From Melioribacter roseus (GTDB lineage Bacteria > Bacteroidota > Ignavibacteria > Ignavibacteriales > Melioribacteraceae), in assembly GCA_020724265.1 (NCBI GenBank), contig DYHH01000002.1:62001-126000 (forward strand): a stretch of 64,000 nucleotides of DNA. Reading direction: 5' to 3'. Positions within the stretch are counted from its first letter, which is position 1; each line of letters starts with the position of its first letter. The translations under genes and the position numbers were made by a program. Positions 43,477 to 51,706 of this stretch are shown here, one piece after another. The notes beneath the pieces are model-generated. The model did not search any database and was not told the origin of the DNA. It saw only the letters and a program-made list of their open reading frames with translations.

Positions 43477-44727
43477 ATGAACAAAAATGCTATACTATTA
43501 TTAATAACGTTATTTATAATTTCATGTGGTGATAAAAATGAAAGAAACATATCTCTTGCTGTTCATAATCCCACTAATATTGAAAGGGAATCGGAGTTTG
43601 TTTTAGTTGACCTTAGTAAACTGAAAGAAAAATATCGTGATTTCAACATTGAGGCTTTTAGAATATTCGATGGAGAAACAGAGCTTCCCTATCAAATTAT
43701 TGATAATAATTTTGCCGGGTTTACACTTAATGTTGATGCAGCAGCCAGTAAAAAAATTAAAATCACTTTTTTAAAAGAAGGGAAACTGAATATTAAGTAT
43801 CCTCCCAAAACTTATGCTGAAATTGCAATGAAAGTCGATTATGATTATAAAGATGGAAAATATACGGGAGGTCGTTTTCAAAATTTTTCAAGAGTAAGAA
43901 TTCCGGATGACCATATTGATCATAATGCACTATTTAAGTATGAAGGTCCCGGTTGGGAGTCAGACAAAATTGGATATCGTTTATATATTGATTGGCGTAA
44001 TCGAATTGATATCTTCGGTAAGAAAACAAATAATCTTGTCTTGAGCAAGGTTGGAATTAATGATTTGGATGCGGAAGACGATTCCTACCATTATATGCAG
44101 GAGTGGGGAAAAGACATCTTTAAAGTAGGGAGCTCTTTAGGAATCGGTTCTTTCGGAATGATGGTAAATGATGAAATAATTATGGTTTCCAAAAGAGACA
44201 GTGTTATTTGTGAGATAATCGAAAATGGACCGGTTCAAGCCGCAGTTAAAGTTGATTATTTCGGTTGGGAAGTTGATAAAAGAAAATTTGATTTGAACGC
44301 ACGACTTTCAATCAATTCGGCGAGTAGATTAACAAAAGTTCAACTAACTGCAAATGACTATCCGGAAAATTTTGTTACAGGTTTTGCAAAACATGCAAAT
44401 ACAGAATTTTCTTCATCAATAAATGAAAACGAATGGTCTTACATTTCTTTATTTGGAGTACAAACAGCTGCCGACTATGGTGATCCGCGTAACGCTGTTG
44501 ATAATTTAGGTATTGCGGTTTTCTTTCTGGAAGAAGATCTTATCGGACAAACCGAGACAGATGATAGTTATGTATTGATCCTAAATCCGACAGATGGAAA
44601 ATTAAATTATTACTTTGCTGCAGCTTGGGAACAAGAACCCGAAGGTATTAAAACTTATGAAGAATTCATCAATTATTTAGAAGAGACATTAATAATTCTT
44701 AATCAGCCTTTAGAAGTCATTTTTTAA
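43477..44727 (+). CDS. DUF4861 lipoprotein
   Basis: A 416-residue lipoprotein with leader MNKNAILLLITLFIISC (lipid-carrying Cys17). The body follows DUF4861: ISLAVHNPTNIERESEFVLVDLS at the start, then GPGWESDKIGYRLYIDWRNRIDIFGKK, YHYMQEWGKDIFKVGSSLGIGSFG and a late LTANDYPENFVTGFAKH. This family is common in pectin/uronate loci of Bacteroidota and relatives, but its activity is not established to my knowledge. The in-frame TTG at 43465 is rejected because the ATG at 43477 gives a normal leader. Confidence 0.82.
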   Translation: MNKNAILLLITLFIISCGDKNERNISLAVHNPTNIERESEFVLVDLSKLKEKYRDFNIEAFRIFDGETELPYQIIDNNFAGFTLNVDAAASKKIKITFLKEGKLNIKYPPKTYAEIAMKVDYDYKDGKYTGGRFQNFSRVRIPDDHIDHNALFKYEGPGWESDKIGYRLYIDWRNRIDIFGKKTNNLVLSKVGINDLDAEDDSYHYMQEWGKDIFKVGSSLGIGSFGMMVNDEIIMVSKRDSVICEIIENGPVQAAVKVDYFGWEVDKRKFDLNARLSINSASRLTKVQLTANDYPENFVTGFAKHANTEFSSSINENEWSYISLFGVQTAADYGDPRNAVDNLGIAVFFLEEDLIGQTETDDSYVLILNPTDGKLNYYFAAAWEQEPEGIKTYEEFINYLEETLIILNQPLEVIF

Positions 44728-44742
44728 ATTTTGGAGTAAGTA

Positions 44743-46155
44743 ATGCCTGTATACAGTTTGCATAAAGATAGATTTTTTGACCCCGACCCAACAGTCAGAA
44801 AATTTGCAAGCGAAATTTATAATAGTACAAAAGAATTACCGATTGTAAGTCCGCATGGTCATGTAGATCCGAAAATTTTTGCGGATAACCATCCTTTTCC
44901 AAATCCAACTGAATTGTTTCTAATACCCGACCATTATTTGTTTCGGATGCTTTATTCTCAAGGCATTTCGCTTGAATCACTTGGCATTCCGTCTGTTAAT
45001 GGTAAAAAAGTTGAAACCGATCCCCAAAAAATTTGGAAAATTTTTGCAGAAAATTATTACCTGTTTAATGGAACCCCGTCCGGTGTTTGGCTCGATTATG
45101 AATTTAATCAAGTCTTCGGGATAAAAGAAAAGCTTAATAGTAATAATGCAATTAAGATTTATGATGAACTTCAGGAGAAAATTAATTCCCCCGAATTTTT
45201 ACCGCGAAATCTTTTCGATAAATTTAATATAGAAATACTTGCTACTACTGATTGTGTTATAGATGATTTAACATTTCACAAAGAAATCAAGACTTCAGGT
45301 TGGAATGGGAAAATTGTTCCCTGCTTTAGACCGGATAGTCTAACAGACCTCTCTTCTAACATGTGGATGCCGAATATTATTAAACTTGGTGAAAAATTCG
45401 GAAGTGAAATCACTTCATATAAGAAATACATTCAAGCTTTAGAGGAACGAAGAAAATTCTTTAAAGAAATGGGAGCTACATCAACCGATCATGGTGTTTT
45501 TTCTCCTTTCACTCAAGAGTTATCTTACAACAAAGTTGAAGAAATTTTTCAAAGGGCATTAAAAGGTGATTCGACGCAGGAGGATGTAAAATTATTCACA
45601 GCGCATATGTTAATGGAAATGGCAAGAATGAGTTCTGAAGACGGACTAGTAATGCAAATCCATCCAGGTTCTTATAGGAATCATAATCAAATTGTCTTTG
45701 AAAAATTTGGTGCAGATAAAGGGTGTGATATTCCTATCAAAATGGATTTTACATTCAATTTGAAAGAGCTGCTTAACAAGTATGGAAATAACCCGAATTA
45801 TACACTTATAATTTTTACATTGGATGAGTCAACTTATTCAAGAGAATTAGCTCCTCTTGCCGGTCATTATCCGGCAATGAAACTTGGACCGGCTTGGTGG
45901 TTTCTTGATAGTATTGAAGGAATGACTCGATATCGTGAATTAGTTACCGAAACCGCGGGTTTTTATAATACGGTCGGATTTAACGATGATACAAGGGCTT
46001 TCGTATCAATTCCTGCAAGGCATGATTTGTCAAGACGTGTTGATGCTAATTATTTAGCCAAACTTACGGCTAAACATATTATTAATATAAGTGAAGCAAT
46101 TGAAATTGGATATCAGCTTGCTTATGAATTAGTTAAAAAAACTTACAAGTTGTAA
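44743..46155 (+). CDS. uxaC: Uronate (glucuronate/galacturonate) isomerase
   Basis: A 470-residue amidohydrolase-fold isomerase. The metal-binding HxH is in VSPHGHVDP (His38, His40), and FNGTPSGVWLDYEF, TTDCVIDD, PCFRPDSL, MQIHPGSYRNHN and TLDESTYSRELAPLAGHYPAMKLGPAWWF are family signatures. It converts D-galacturonate to D-tagaturonate and D-glucuronate to D-fructuronate. GGAG precedes the ATG. UxaE, KDPG aldolase, mannonate oxidoreductase and KDG kinase follow with gaps below 35 bases, giving a near-complete cytoplasmic uronate route. Confidence 0.97.
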   Translation: MPVYSLHKDRFFDPDPTVRKFASEIYNSTKELPIVSPHGHVDPKIFADNHPFPNPTELFLIPDHYLFRMLYSQGISLESLGIPSVNGKKVETDPQKIWKIFAENYYLFNGTPSGVWLDYEFNQVFGIKEKLNSNNAIKIYDELQEKINSPEFLPRNLFDKFNIEILATTDCVIDDLTFHKEIKTSGWNGKIVPCFRPDSLTDLSSNMWMPNIIKLGEKFGSEITSYKKYIQALEERRKFFKEMGATSTDHGVFSPFTQELSYNKVEEIFQRALKGDSTQEDVKLFTAHMLMEMARMSSEDGLVMQIHPGSYRNHNQIVFEKFGADKGCDIPIKMDFTFNLKELLNKYGNNPNYTLIIFTLDESTYSRELAPLAGHYPAMKLGPAWWFLDSIEGMTRYRELVTETAGFYNTVGFNDDTRAFVSIPARHDLSRRVDANYLAKLTAKHIINISEAIEIGYQLAYELVKKTYKL

Positions 46156-46174
46156 ATAATAAGTTGGGGAATAT

Positions 46175-47728
46175 ATGTACGCTGTCAACATCAAAGAAAA
46201 AATTAAAATTGATCAGACCAAACCGAATTATTTAATTCAACTCGATCTTGATCAAAATATTAAAGTAGTGGCTTACTCAAAATCCATCTTAGAAAGTAAA
46301 GAGAAAGTATTTTTTATTGCTAGAGAAAACAAAAATAAGTATCTCTATATTATTAAGAATAATATGAAGGGAACTACAGTTGATTTATCTCATTTTGAAG
46401 GAACTTTTGTTGATGCAAATAAATTGGTTATGAGATGTGAATTATCAACTAAAAACAGGAAAGCTCTACAAAGGGAATTATCTTTCGCAAATCCTTCGGT
46501 TCTTGGCTTGAGCAATTCATTCGGTTTTGGTGATAGACTTGGTCTTTCAAACCCCGGTCATTTAAGAGCACTTCGTAACTCAAAATTCAAACCAGTACTT
46601 GCTCAGCAATCTATTCGTGAATTAATGCGAACCAATAGAACTCCCGATGAAGTTATGGATGCGGCTGTTTGGGCGGTTGTTCAAGAAGGTTATAAAGAAG
46701 GATTTGGTGCCGATGCAGATCATCTTAAAACTACTGATGATATTGATCTTATGGTAAAAGCCGGGTTTACTATGTTTACTTTTGACCCTAGCGAACATGT
46801 TGATAATGAAGCTGATAACTATGATGAAGAAACACTCTTGGAAATGTTGGCAGCCTTACCTTGGAAATTACTTGAAGACTCTTTCCCTGATGCTGAGCAA
46901 AGATATCTTTCAAAACCTATAAAGATTTCTGAAAGTTTAATCATTTCACCTAACGAAATTGAGTTACTTAGAGCTTATTCCAAATACGGTAAAGCTATTG
47001 CTCACATCAAGAATCTTTATAAGTATATTCAGGAAAATTACTCAAACCTTGAATTTGAAATAGAAGTTTCTGTGGATGAGACTGAATCCGTCACTTCTCC
47101 TTTTGAACATTTCTTTTTCTCAAATGAGTTAATACGGCTTGGTGTGAGATTCATTAGTCTTGCTCCCCGATTCATTGGTGATTTTGAAAAAGGAATTGAT
47201 TACAAGGGGGACTTAATTGCATTTGAAGAAGAATATAAAAAACATCTTGCAATAACCGAATATTTTGATTCTTATAAAATCAGCCTTCATTCAGGTAGTG
47301 ATAAATTTTCTGTTTATCACATTATCGGGAAATTGAAAAGCGGTAAAACTCATGTAAAAACTGCCGGTACAAGTTATCTTGAAGCACTTAAAACTGCTGC
47401 AATAAAGCAGCCCGATTTATTCAGAGAGATTTTAGATTATTCAAGAAATTTGTATGAACATGAAAAGAAAACATACCATGTTTCTGCTGATATCAATAAA
47501 GTTCAACCATCAGTAAAATATAGTAATGAAGAATTGTTGAAACTTTTTCTATCAGATGATGCAAGACAAATATTGCATGTTACTTTTGGACGAGTATTAA
47601 CGGATAAAGATGATAAAGGTAATTATATTTTTAAGAATAAAATTCTCGATTGCCTCAGGGAAAATGAAGATACGCATTATGATTTGCTTATTGAACATTT
47701 TCGAAAACACTTGGAGCCATTCGAATAA
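46175..47728 (+). CDS. uxaE: Tagaturonate/fructuronate epimerase
   Basis: A 517-residue protein of the UxaE family, whose members interconvert D-tagaturonate and D-fructuronate and so merge galacturonate and glucuronate catabolism without a tagaturonate reductase. Recognised from LSNSFGFGDRLGLSNPGHLRAL, FGADADHLKTTDDIDLM, FTFDPSEHVDNEAD, EIEVSVDETESVTSPFEHFF, FISLAPRFIGDFEKGIDY and KISLHSGSDKFSVY. GGGGA lies four bases before the ATG. Its position between uxaC and kdgA matches the proposed role. No UxaB or UxaA is present, which is consistent with this shortcut. Confidence 0.9.
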   Translation: MYAVNIKEKIKIDQTKPNYLIQLDLDQNIKVVAYSKSILESKEKVFFIARENKNKYLYIIKNNMKGTTVDLSHFEGTFVDANKLVMRCELSTKNRKALQRELSFANPSVLGLSNSFGFGDRLGLSNPGHLRALRNSKFKPVLAQQSIRELMRTNRTPDEVMDAAVWAVVQEGYKEGFGADADHLKTTDDIDLMVKAGFTMFTFDPSEHVDNEADNYDEETLLEMLAALPWKLLEDSFPDAEQRYLSKPIKISESLIISPNEIELLRAYSKYGKAIAHIKNLYKYIQENYSNLEFEIEVSVDETESVTSPFEHFFFSNELIRLGVRFISLAPRFIGDFEKGIDYKGDLIAFEEEYKKHLAITEYFDSYKISLHSGSDKFSVYHIIGKLKSGKTHVKTAGTSYLEALKTAAIKQPDLFREILDYSRNLYEHEKKTYHVSADINKVQPSVKYSNEELLKLFLSDDARQILHVTFGRVLTDKDDKGNYIFKNKILDCLRENEDTHYDLLIEHFRKHLEPFE

Positions 47729-47729
47729 A

Positions 47730-48380
47730 ATGAATAAGAAAAAAATACTCGATGAAATATTCAAACGTAAAATCATTGCTGTAATACGTTTAGATGATAA
47801 TGACAAGTTGATTAATGTTATTAAAGCTATTTATAATGGCGGAGTATCGGTAATTGAAATAACAATGACTGTGCCGGATGCAATCAAAATGGTTAAGAAA
47901 ATATCTAATCAACTGGATGAGGATATAATTCTTGGTGTAGGCTCGGTTGGTGATTCAAAAACTGCGGAAAGAGCAATTCAAGCCGGGGCACAATTTGTGG
48001 TAAGTCCTTTTTTTAAAAAAGAAATTATTAAGATTGCTCATAAATATGATACAGCGGTTATGTCCGGTGCATTCACTCCGACGGAAATACAAAAAGCTTA
48101 TGAATCCGGTGCCGATGTAATAAAGATATTTCCCGCAGATGTTGTTGGTATGAAATTTTTTAAAGCCGTTCTTGCACCAATGCCATATGTAAAGTTAATG
48201 CCGACCGGAGGAGTCAATTTAGATAATGCAGGTGAATGGATTAGAACCGGTGCATGTGCCGTGGGTGTTGGTTCTGCATTACTAGATAAGTTTGCAATCA
48301 ACAACAATAGGTTTGATACATTAACACAGAATGCAAAAAGAATAGTTGCTTCATTAACAAATATTAATAAGATAGAATAG
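47730..48380 (+). CDS. eda: KDPG/KHG aldolase
   Basis: A 216-residue class I aldolase that splits 2-keto-3-deoxy-6-phosphogluconate into pyruvate and glyceraldehyde 3-phosphate. IAVIRLDDNDKLINVIKAIYNGGVSVIEITMT carries the catalytic Glu region, GAFTPTEI the substrate-binding Thr, and DVIKIFPAD the Schiff-base Lys132. The frame is open far upstream, to 47610, but that extension would overlap uxaE by about 120 bases; the ATG at 47730 starts one base after the uxaE stop and at the family N-terminus. Confidence 0.95.
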   Translation: MNKKKILDEIFKRKIIAVIRLDDNDKLINVIKAIYNGGVSVIEITMTVPDAIKMVKKISNQLDEDIILGVGSVGDSKTAERAIQAGAQFVVSPFFKKEIIKIAHKYDTAVMSGAFTPTEIQKAYESGADVIKIFPADVVGMKFFKAVLAPMPYVKLMPTGGVNLDNAGEWIRTGACAVGVGSALLDKFAINNNRFDTLTQNAKRIVASLTNINKIE

Positions 48381-48388
48381 AGGCTGAA

Positions 48389-49237
48389 ATGCATAATGAT
48401 TTTTTTGAAGAAATTGAAGGTAAGGTTTGTGTTATTACAGGAGGTGGAGGTGTTATTGGAACCACTATTGCATTAAACCTTGCTAAACTCGGGGCTAAAA
48501 TTGCCATTCTTGATTACAAAAAGGATAGATGCGATAGTTGTGCTAAAATACTAACTGAAAATGCAGGCACTAAAGTTAAATGTCTTGTCGCTGATGTTCT
48601 AAATAAAGAAATGCTAGTAGAAGCCAGAGAAGAATTAAATAGAGATTTCGGAAAAATTGATGTTTTGGTAAATGCTGCCGGGGGTAATAGCCCTGCTGCA
48701 ACAACTAAAGATGAATTTATTACACCCGAAAATTTCGAAAACTGGGATGACAATTTTTTTGGATTGAGTCTAAATGGATTTCGGGATGTATTTGATCTTA
48801 ATTTTTTAGGGACACTGTTGCCGAGTATGGTCTTTGCAAAGGATATGGTAAACAGAGGTGGATCAATAATTAATGTTTCTTCGATGAATTCATTCAGACC
48901 ACTTACAAAAATACCTGCTTATTCGGTTGCTAAAGCTTCTGTAAATAATTTCACACAGTGGCTTGCCGTTCATTTAGCTAAAATTAATGTTAGAGTAAAT
49001 GCAATTGCGCCCGGATTTCTTTTAACTCAGCAGAATGAATTTCTACTGATTGATGAAAAAACAGGTGAGTTAACTGAAAGAGGTAAAAAAATTATTAATA
49101 GTACTCCAATGGAAAGATTCGGAGAACCTGAAGAAATGGTTGGAACTGTTCTTTATTTAATGTCGGATCTTTCAAAATTTGTAACCGGAACTGTAATTCC
49201 TGTTGATGGTGGATTTAGCGCTTATAGTGGAGTATAG
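48389..49237 (+). CDS. uxuB: SDR-type D-mannonate oxidoreductase (fructuronate reductase)
   Basis: A 282-residue short-chain dehydrogenase. The cofactor motif is TGGGGVIG near residue 16, NAAGG follows, and the catalytic set is Ser (NVSSMNSF) and YSVAK. The insertion SPAATTKDEFITPENFENWDDNFFGLSLNGFRDVFDLN is typical of the SDR-type mannonate oxidoreductases (YjmF/UxuB of Firmicutes and Bacteroidota), which reduce D-fructuronate to D-mannonate. The gene lies between kdgA and the KDG kinase. An alternative is another sugar-acid dehydrogenase, but the context favours UxuB. Confidence 0.87.
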   Translation: MHNDFFEEIEGKVCVITGGGGVIGTTIALNLAKLGAKIAILDYKKDRCDSCAKILTENAGTKVKCLVADVLNKEMLVEAREELNRDFGKIDVLVNAAGGNSPAATTKDEFITPENFENWDDNFFGLSLNGFRDVFDLNFLGTLLPSMVFAKDMVNRGGSIINVSSMNSFRPLTKIPAYSVAKASVNNFTQWLAVHLAKINVRVNAIAPGFLLTQQNEFLLIDEKTGELTERGKKIINSTPMERFGEPEEMVGTVLYLMSDLSKFVTGTVIPVDGGFSAYSGV

Positions 49238-49271
49238 TAATTGTTAGTTGATTTAAAAATTGTGAGGTATT

Positions 49272-50351
49272 ATGTCTATTCAATTAAAAGATGATTGTAA
49301 ATATTCATTGGTTGTTCCAACAAGTATCGGTATAAGAATAACACCGGTAAACGGACAACCGGTTCACAGCAGCGATGTTTTTATGATGCAGGTTACAAGT
49401 GCTGAAACAAATGTTGCAAGTATTTCTTCTTATTTAGGTTTGCCTGTAAAAGTATTAACAACTTTTGTAAAAGATAGTCCGATTTCCGAAAAAATTAAAA
49501 GCAACTTGAAAAGTAGATTCATGGATTTCGAAGGACCTGAAGTAGAACAAGAGACCCCATGGGGATTTAGACATCAATTTAATATTGCCGACAGCGGTTA
49601 TGGTTCTCGCGGACCAAGAGTACATAATGATCGTGCAGGAGAAGTCGGTCGAACTCTTAATGTAAAAGATTTTGACCTGGAAAGAATTTTTGGAATAGAA
49701 GGTGTTCAGGTTATTCATCTATCCGGATTAATTGCGGCACTTTCGGAAGAAACAAGTACTTTTTGTTTAGAACTTGCTAGGGCTGCAAAAAAATACGGCA
49801 CCCGTATTTCATTTGATCTTAACTACCGCGCTTCTTTCTGGAAAGGAAGAGAAAAAGAATTGAGAGAAGCATTTACCGAAATTGCCTCCGTATCGGATAT
49901 TTTAGTTGGTAACGAAGAGGATTTCCAACTTTGCTTAGGTATAAAAGGACCTGAAGCAGGAGGTAAGGATATCAAAGCAAAGATAGATAGCTTTAAAGAA
50001 ATGATAACAAGAGTTAAAAAAGAATTTTCCAATTCTTCGGTATTTGCAACTACACTTAGAGAAGTAGTAAATACTAACAAACATCTTTGGGGAGCTATTA
50101 TGTTAAGCGGGGATAAATGGCATGTTGTTGAACCGAGAGAAATCAATGTGCTTGATCGTATCGGCGGTGGTGATGGATTTGTCGGCGGTATGATATACGC
50201 AATTTTAAAAGGTTGGGAATCAGAGAAATGGATTCAATTTGGCTGGGCGAGCGGTGCATTGGCAACAACTTTTTTAACGGATTATGCTCAACCGGCAGAT
50301 GAGGAAATGATTTGGAGCATTTGGCACGGTAATGCCCGGGTTAAAAGATAA
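49272..50351 (+). CDS. kdgK: 2-keto-3-deoxygluconate kinase (PfkB family)
   Basis: A 359-residue ribokinase-fold sugar kinase. The C-terminal anion hole/catalytic motif is IGGGDGFVGG (catalytic Asp301), and ISFDLNYRASFWK and ILVGNEEDF are PfkB signatures. The N-terminal GIRITPVNGQPVHSSDVFMMQVTSAETNVA departs from ribokinase as is usual for KDG kinases. It makes KDPG from KDG for the aldolase two genes upstream. GAGG precedes the ATG. KDG should come from KduD and from mannonate or gluconate dehydration. Confidence 0.88.
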   Translation: MSIQLKDDCKYSLVVPTSIGIRITPVNGQPVHSSDVFMMQVTSAETNVASISSYLGLPVKVLTTFVKDSPISEKIKSNLKSRFMDFEGPEVEQETPWGFRHQFNIADSGYGSRGPRVHNDRAGEVGRTLNVKDFDLERIFGIEGVQVIHLSGLIAALSEETSTFCLELARAAKKYGTRISFDLNYRASFWKGREKELREAFTEIASVSDILVGNEEDFQLCLGIKGPEAGGKDIKAKIDSFKEMITRVKKEFSNSSVFATTLREVVNTNKHLWGAIMLSGDKWHVVEPREINVLDRIGGGDGFVGGMIYAILKGWESEKWIQFGWASGALATTFLTDYAQPADEEMIWSIWHGNARVKR

Positions 50352-50359
50352 TTATAGAA

Positions 50360-50374
50360 ATATACTTGATATTC
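50360..50374. promoter_or_regulatory. Possible second copy of the regulator's operator
   Basis: ATATACTTGATATTC (50360-50374) matches 12 of 15 bases of GTATACTTAATATAC, the minus-strand reading of the palindrome at 30549-30563. It lies in a 65-base gap, the largest inside the cluster from here back to the regulator, 43 bases before the LarA-like gene. It may control an internal promoter. Confidence 0.3.
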
Positions 50375-50416
50375 TGTTGCATAATAAATCATTAATTACG
50401 TTAATATGAGTTAAAG

Positions 50417-51691
50417 ATGTTATACTACTCAAAAGGTTCCGTAAATACCGTAATAACAAGAGATGAAGTCAAAGAAGCATTATTCACCACCTATGATAAG
50501 ATTGGTGCCAAGAATAAAGTACTGGCACTTCCACCCGATTTTACCCGCTTTCATTCAAAAGCCGGTGAATTAACATCTATAACTTATGAATATTATAAAG
50601 ATAAACTCACCGATATTCTACCCGCAATCGGTACGCACTACCCCATGACGGGAAAAGAAATTGATATAATGTTTAAAGACATTCCTCATAATTTATTTAG
50701 AATTCATAAGTGGAGAGATGATTTAGTTACACTTGGAGTTGTGCCTTCCGAATTTATATATGAGGTGTCTGAAGGAAAATTAGATTACAGTTGGCCGGCT
50801 CAAGTTAATAAACTGCTTAAAGTAGGCGGACACGATTTAATACTGTCAATCGGACAAGTTGTTCCTCATGAAGTAGTTGGAATGGCTAACTACAATAAGA
50901 ATGTTTTTATTGGAACCGGCGGGCAAGAAGGTATAAACAAAAGTCATTTCCTCGGCGCTGTTTATGGTATGGAAAGAATGATGGGAAGAGCCGATACACC
51001 GGTTAGAAGGGTTCTTAATTATGCCTCCGATAATTTTGCCCAAGATCTCCCGATAATATATGTGTTAACAGTTGTTGCAAAAGATGAGAATAACAACCTT
51101 GTATTACGTGGATTATATATTGGTGATGATTATGAATGTTTCGAGAAAGCAGCAGAGTTATCATTAAAAGTAAATTTCATTATGCTTGATGAACCTCTAA
51201 AAAAAGTTGTAGTATATCTTGATCCCGGCGAGTTTAAAACTACATGGCTCGGAAATAAAAGTATTTATAGAACAAGGATGGCAATTGCAGACAATGGCGA
51301 GTTAATTGTTATTGCTCCAGGCTTAAAAGAGTTTGGTGAAGACAAAGAGATTGATAAATTAATTAGAAAATATGGTTACCAAACAACCCCGGAAATTTTA
51401 GACTTCGTTGAACACAACGATGACTTAAGAAATAATTTAAGCGCAGCCGCTCATCTTATTCACGGTTCATCGGAAAATCGGTTTAAAATTACTTATGCAC
51501 CAGGTCATATCACAAAAGAAAATATTGAATCGGTTAATTTTTGTTATGCAGATCTAAAAGAAACGATTATAAGGTACAACCCGGAAGTATTAAAAGATGG
51601 CTATAATACATTACCCGACGGTGAAGAAATATTTTTTATTTCAAATCCGGCTTTAGGTCTATGGGCATGCAAAGATAAATTTATTGAATAA
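50417..51691 (+). CDS. LarA-superfamily (nickel-pincer cofactor) hydroxyacid epimerase homologue
   Basis: A 424-residue protein of the lactate-racemase (DUF2088/LarA) superfamily. LPPDFTRFHSKAGE and GTHYPMTGKE are N-domain signatures. His151, Lys161 and His177 (in VVPHEVVGMANYNKNVF ... INKSHFLG) have the same spacing as LarA His174, Lys184 and His200, which bind the nickel pincer cofactor and act in catalysis; His97 may match His108. It should therefore be a nickel-dependent 2-hydroxyacid racemase or epimerase. Other superfamily members include a D-gluconate 2-epimerase, and a mannonate/gluconate exchange would fit here. That assignment is inference. Confidence 0.78.
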   Translation: MLYYSKGSVNTVITRDEVKEALFTTYDKIGAKNKVLALPPDFTRFHSKAGELTSITYEYYKDKLTDILPAIGTHYPMTGKEIDIMFKDIPHNLFRIHKWRDDLVTLGVVPSEFIYEVSEGKLDYSWPAQVNKLLKVGGHDLILSIGQVVPHEVVGMANYNKNVFIGTGGQEGINKSHFLGAVYGMERMMGRADTPVRRVLNYASDNFAQDLPIIYVLTVVAKDENNNLVLRGLYIGDDYECFEKAAELSLKVNFIMLDEPLKKVVVYLDPGEFKTTWLGNKSIYRTRMAIADNGELIVIAPGLKEFGEDKEIDKLIRKYGYQTTPEILDFVEHNDDLRNNLSAAAHLIHGSSENRFKITYAPGHITKENIESVNFCYADLKETIIRYNPEVLKDGYNTLPDGEEIFFISNPALGLWACKDKFIE

Positions 51692-51706
51692 ATACAGGAG
51701 CAAAAA

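Noticed and set aside
47610-47729. 40-codon N-terminal extension of the KDPG aldolase
   Set aside because: It overlaps uxaE in another frame and lies before the conserved family start; the ATG at 47730 directly follows the uxaE stop.
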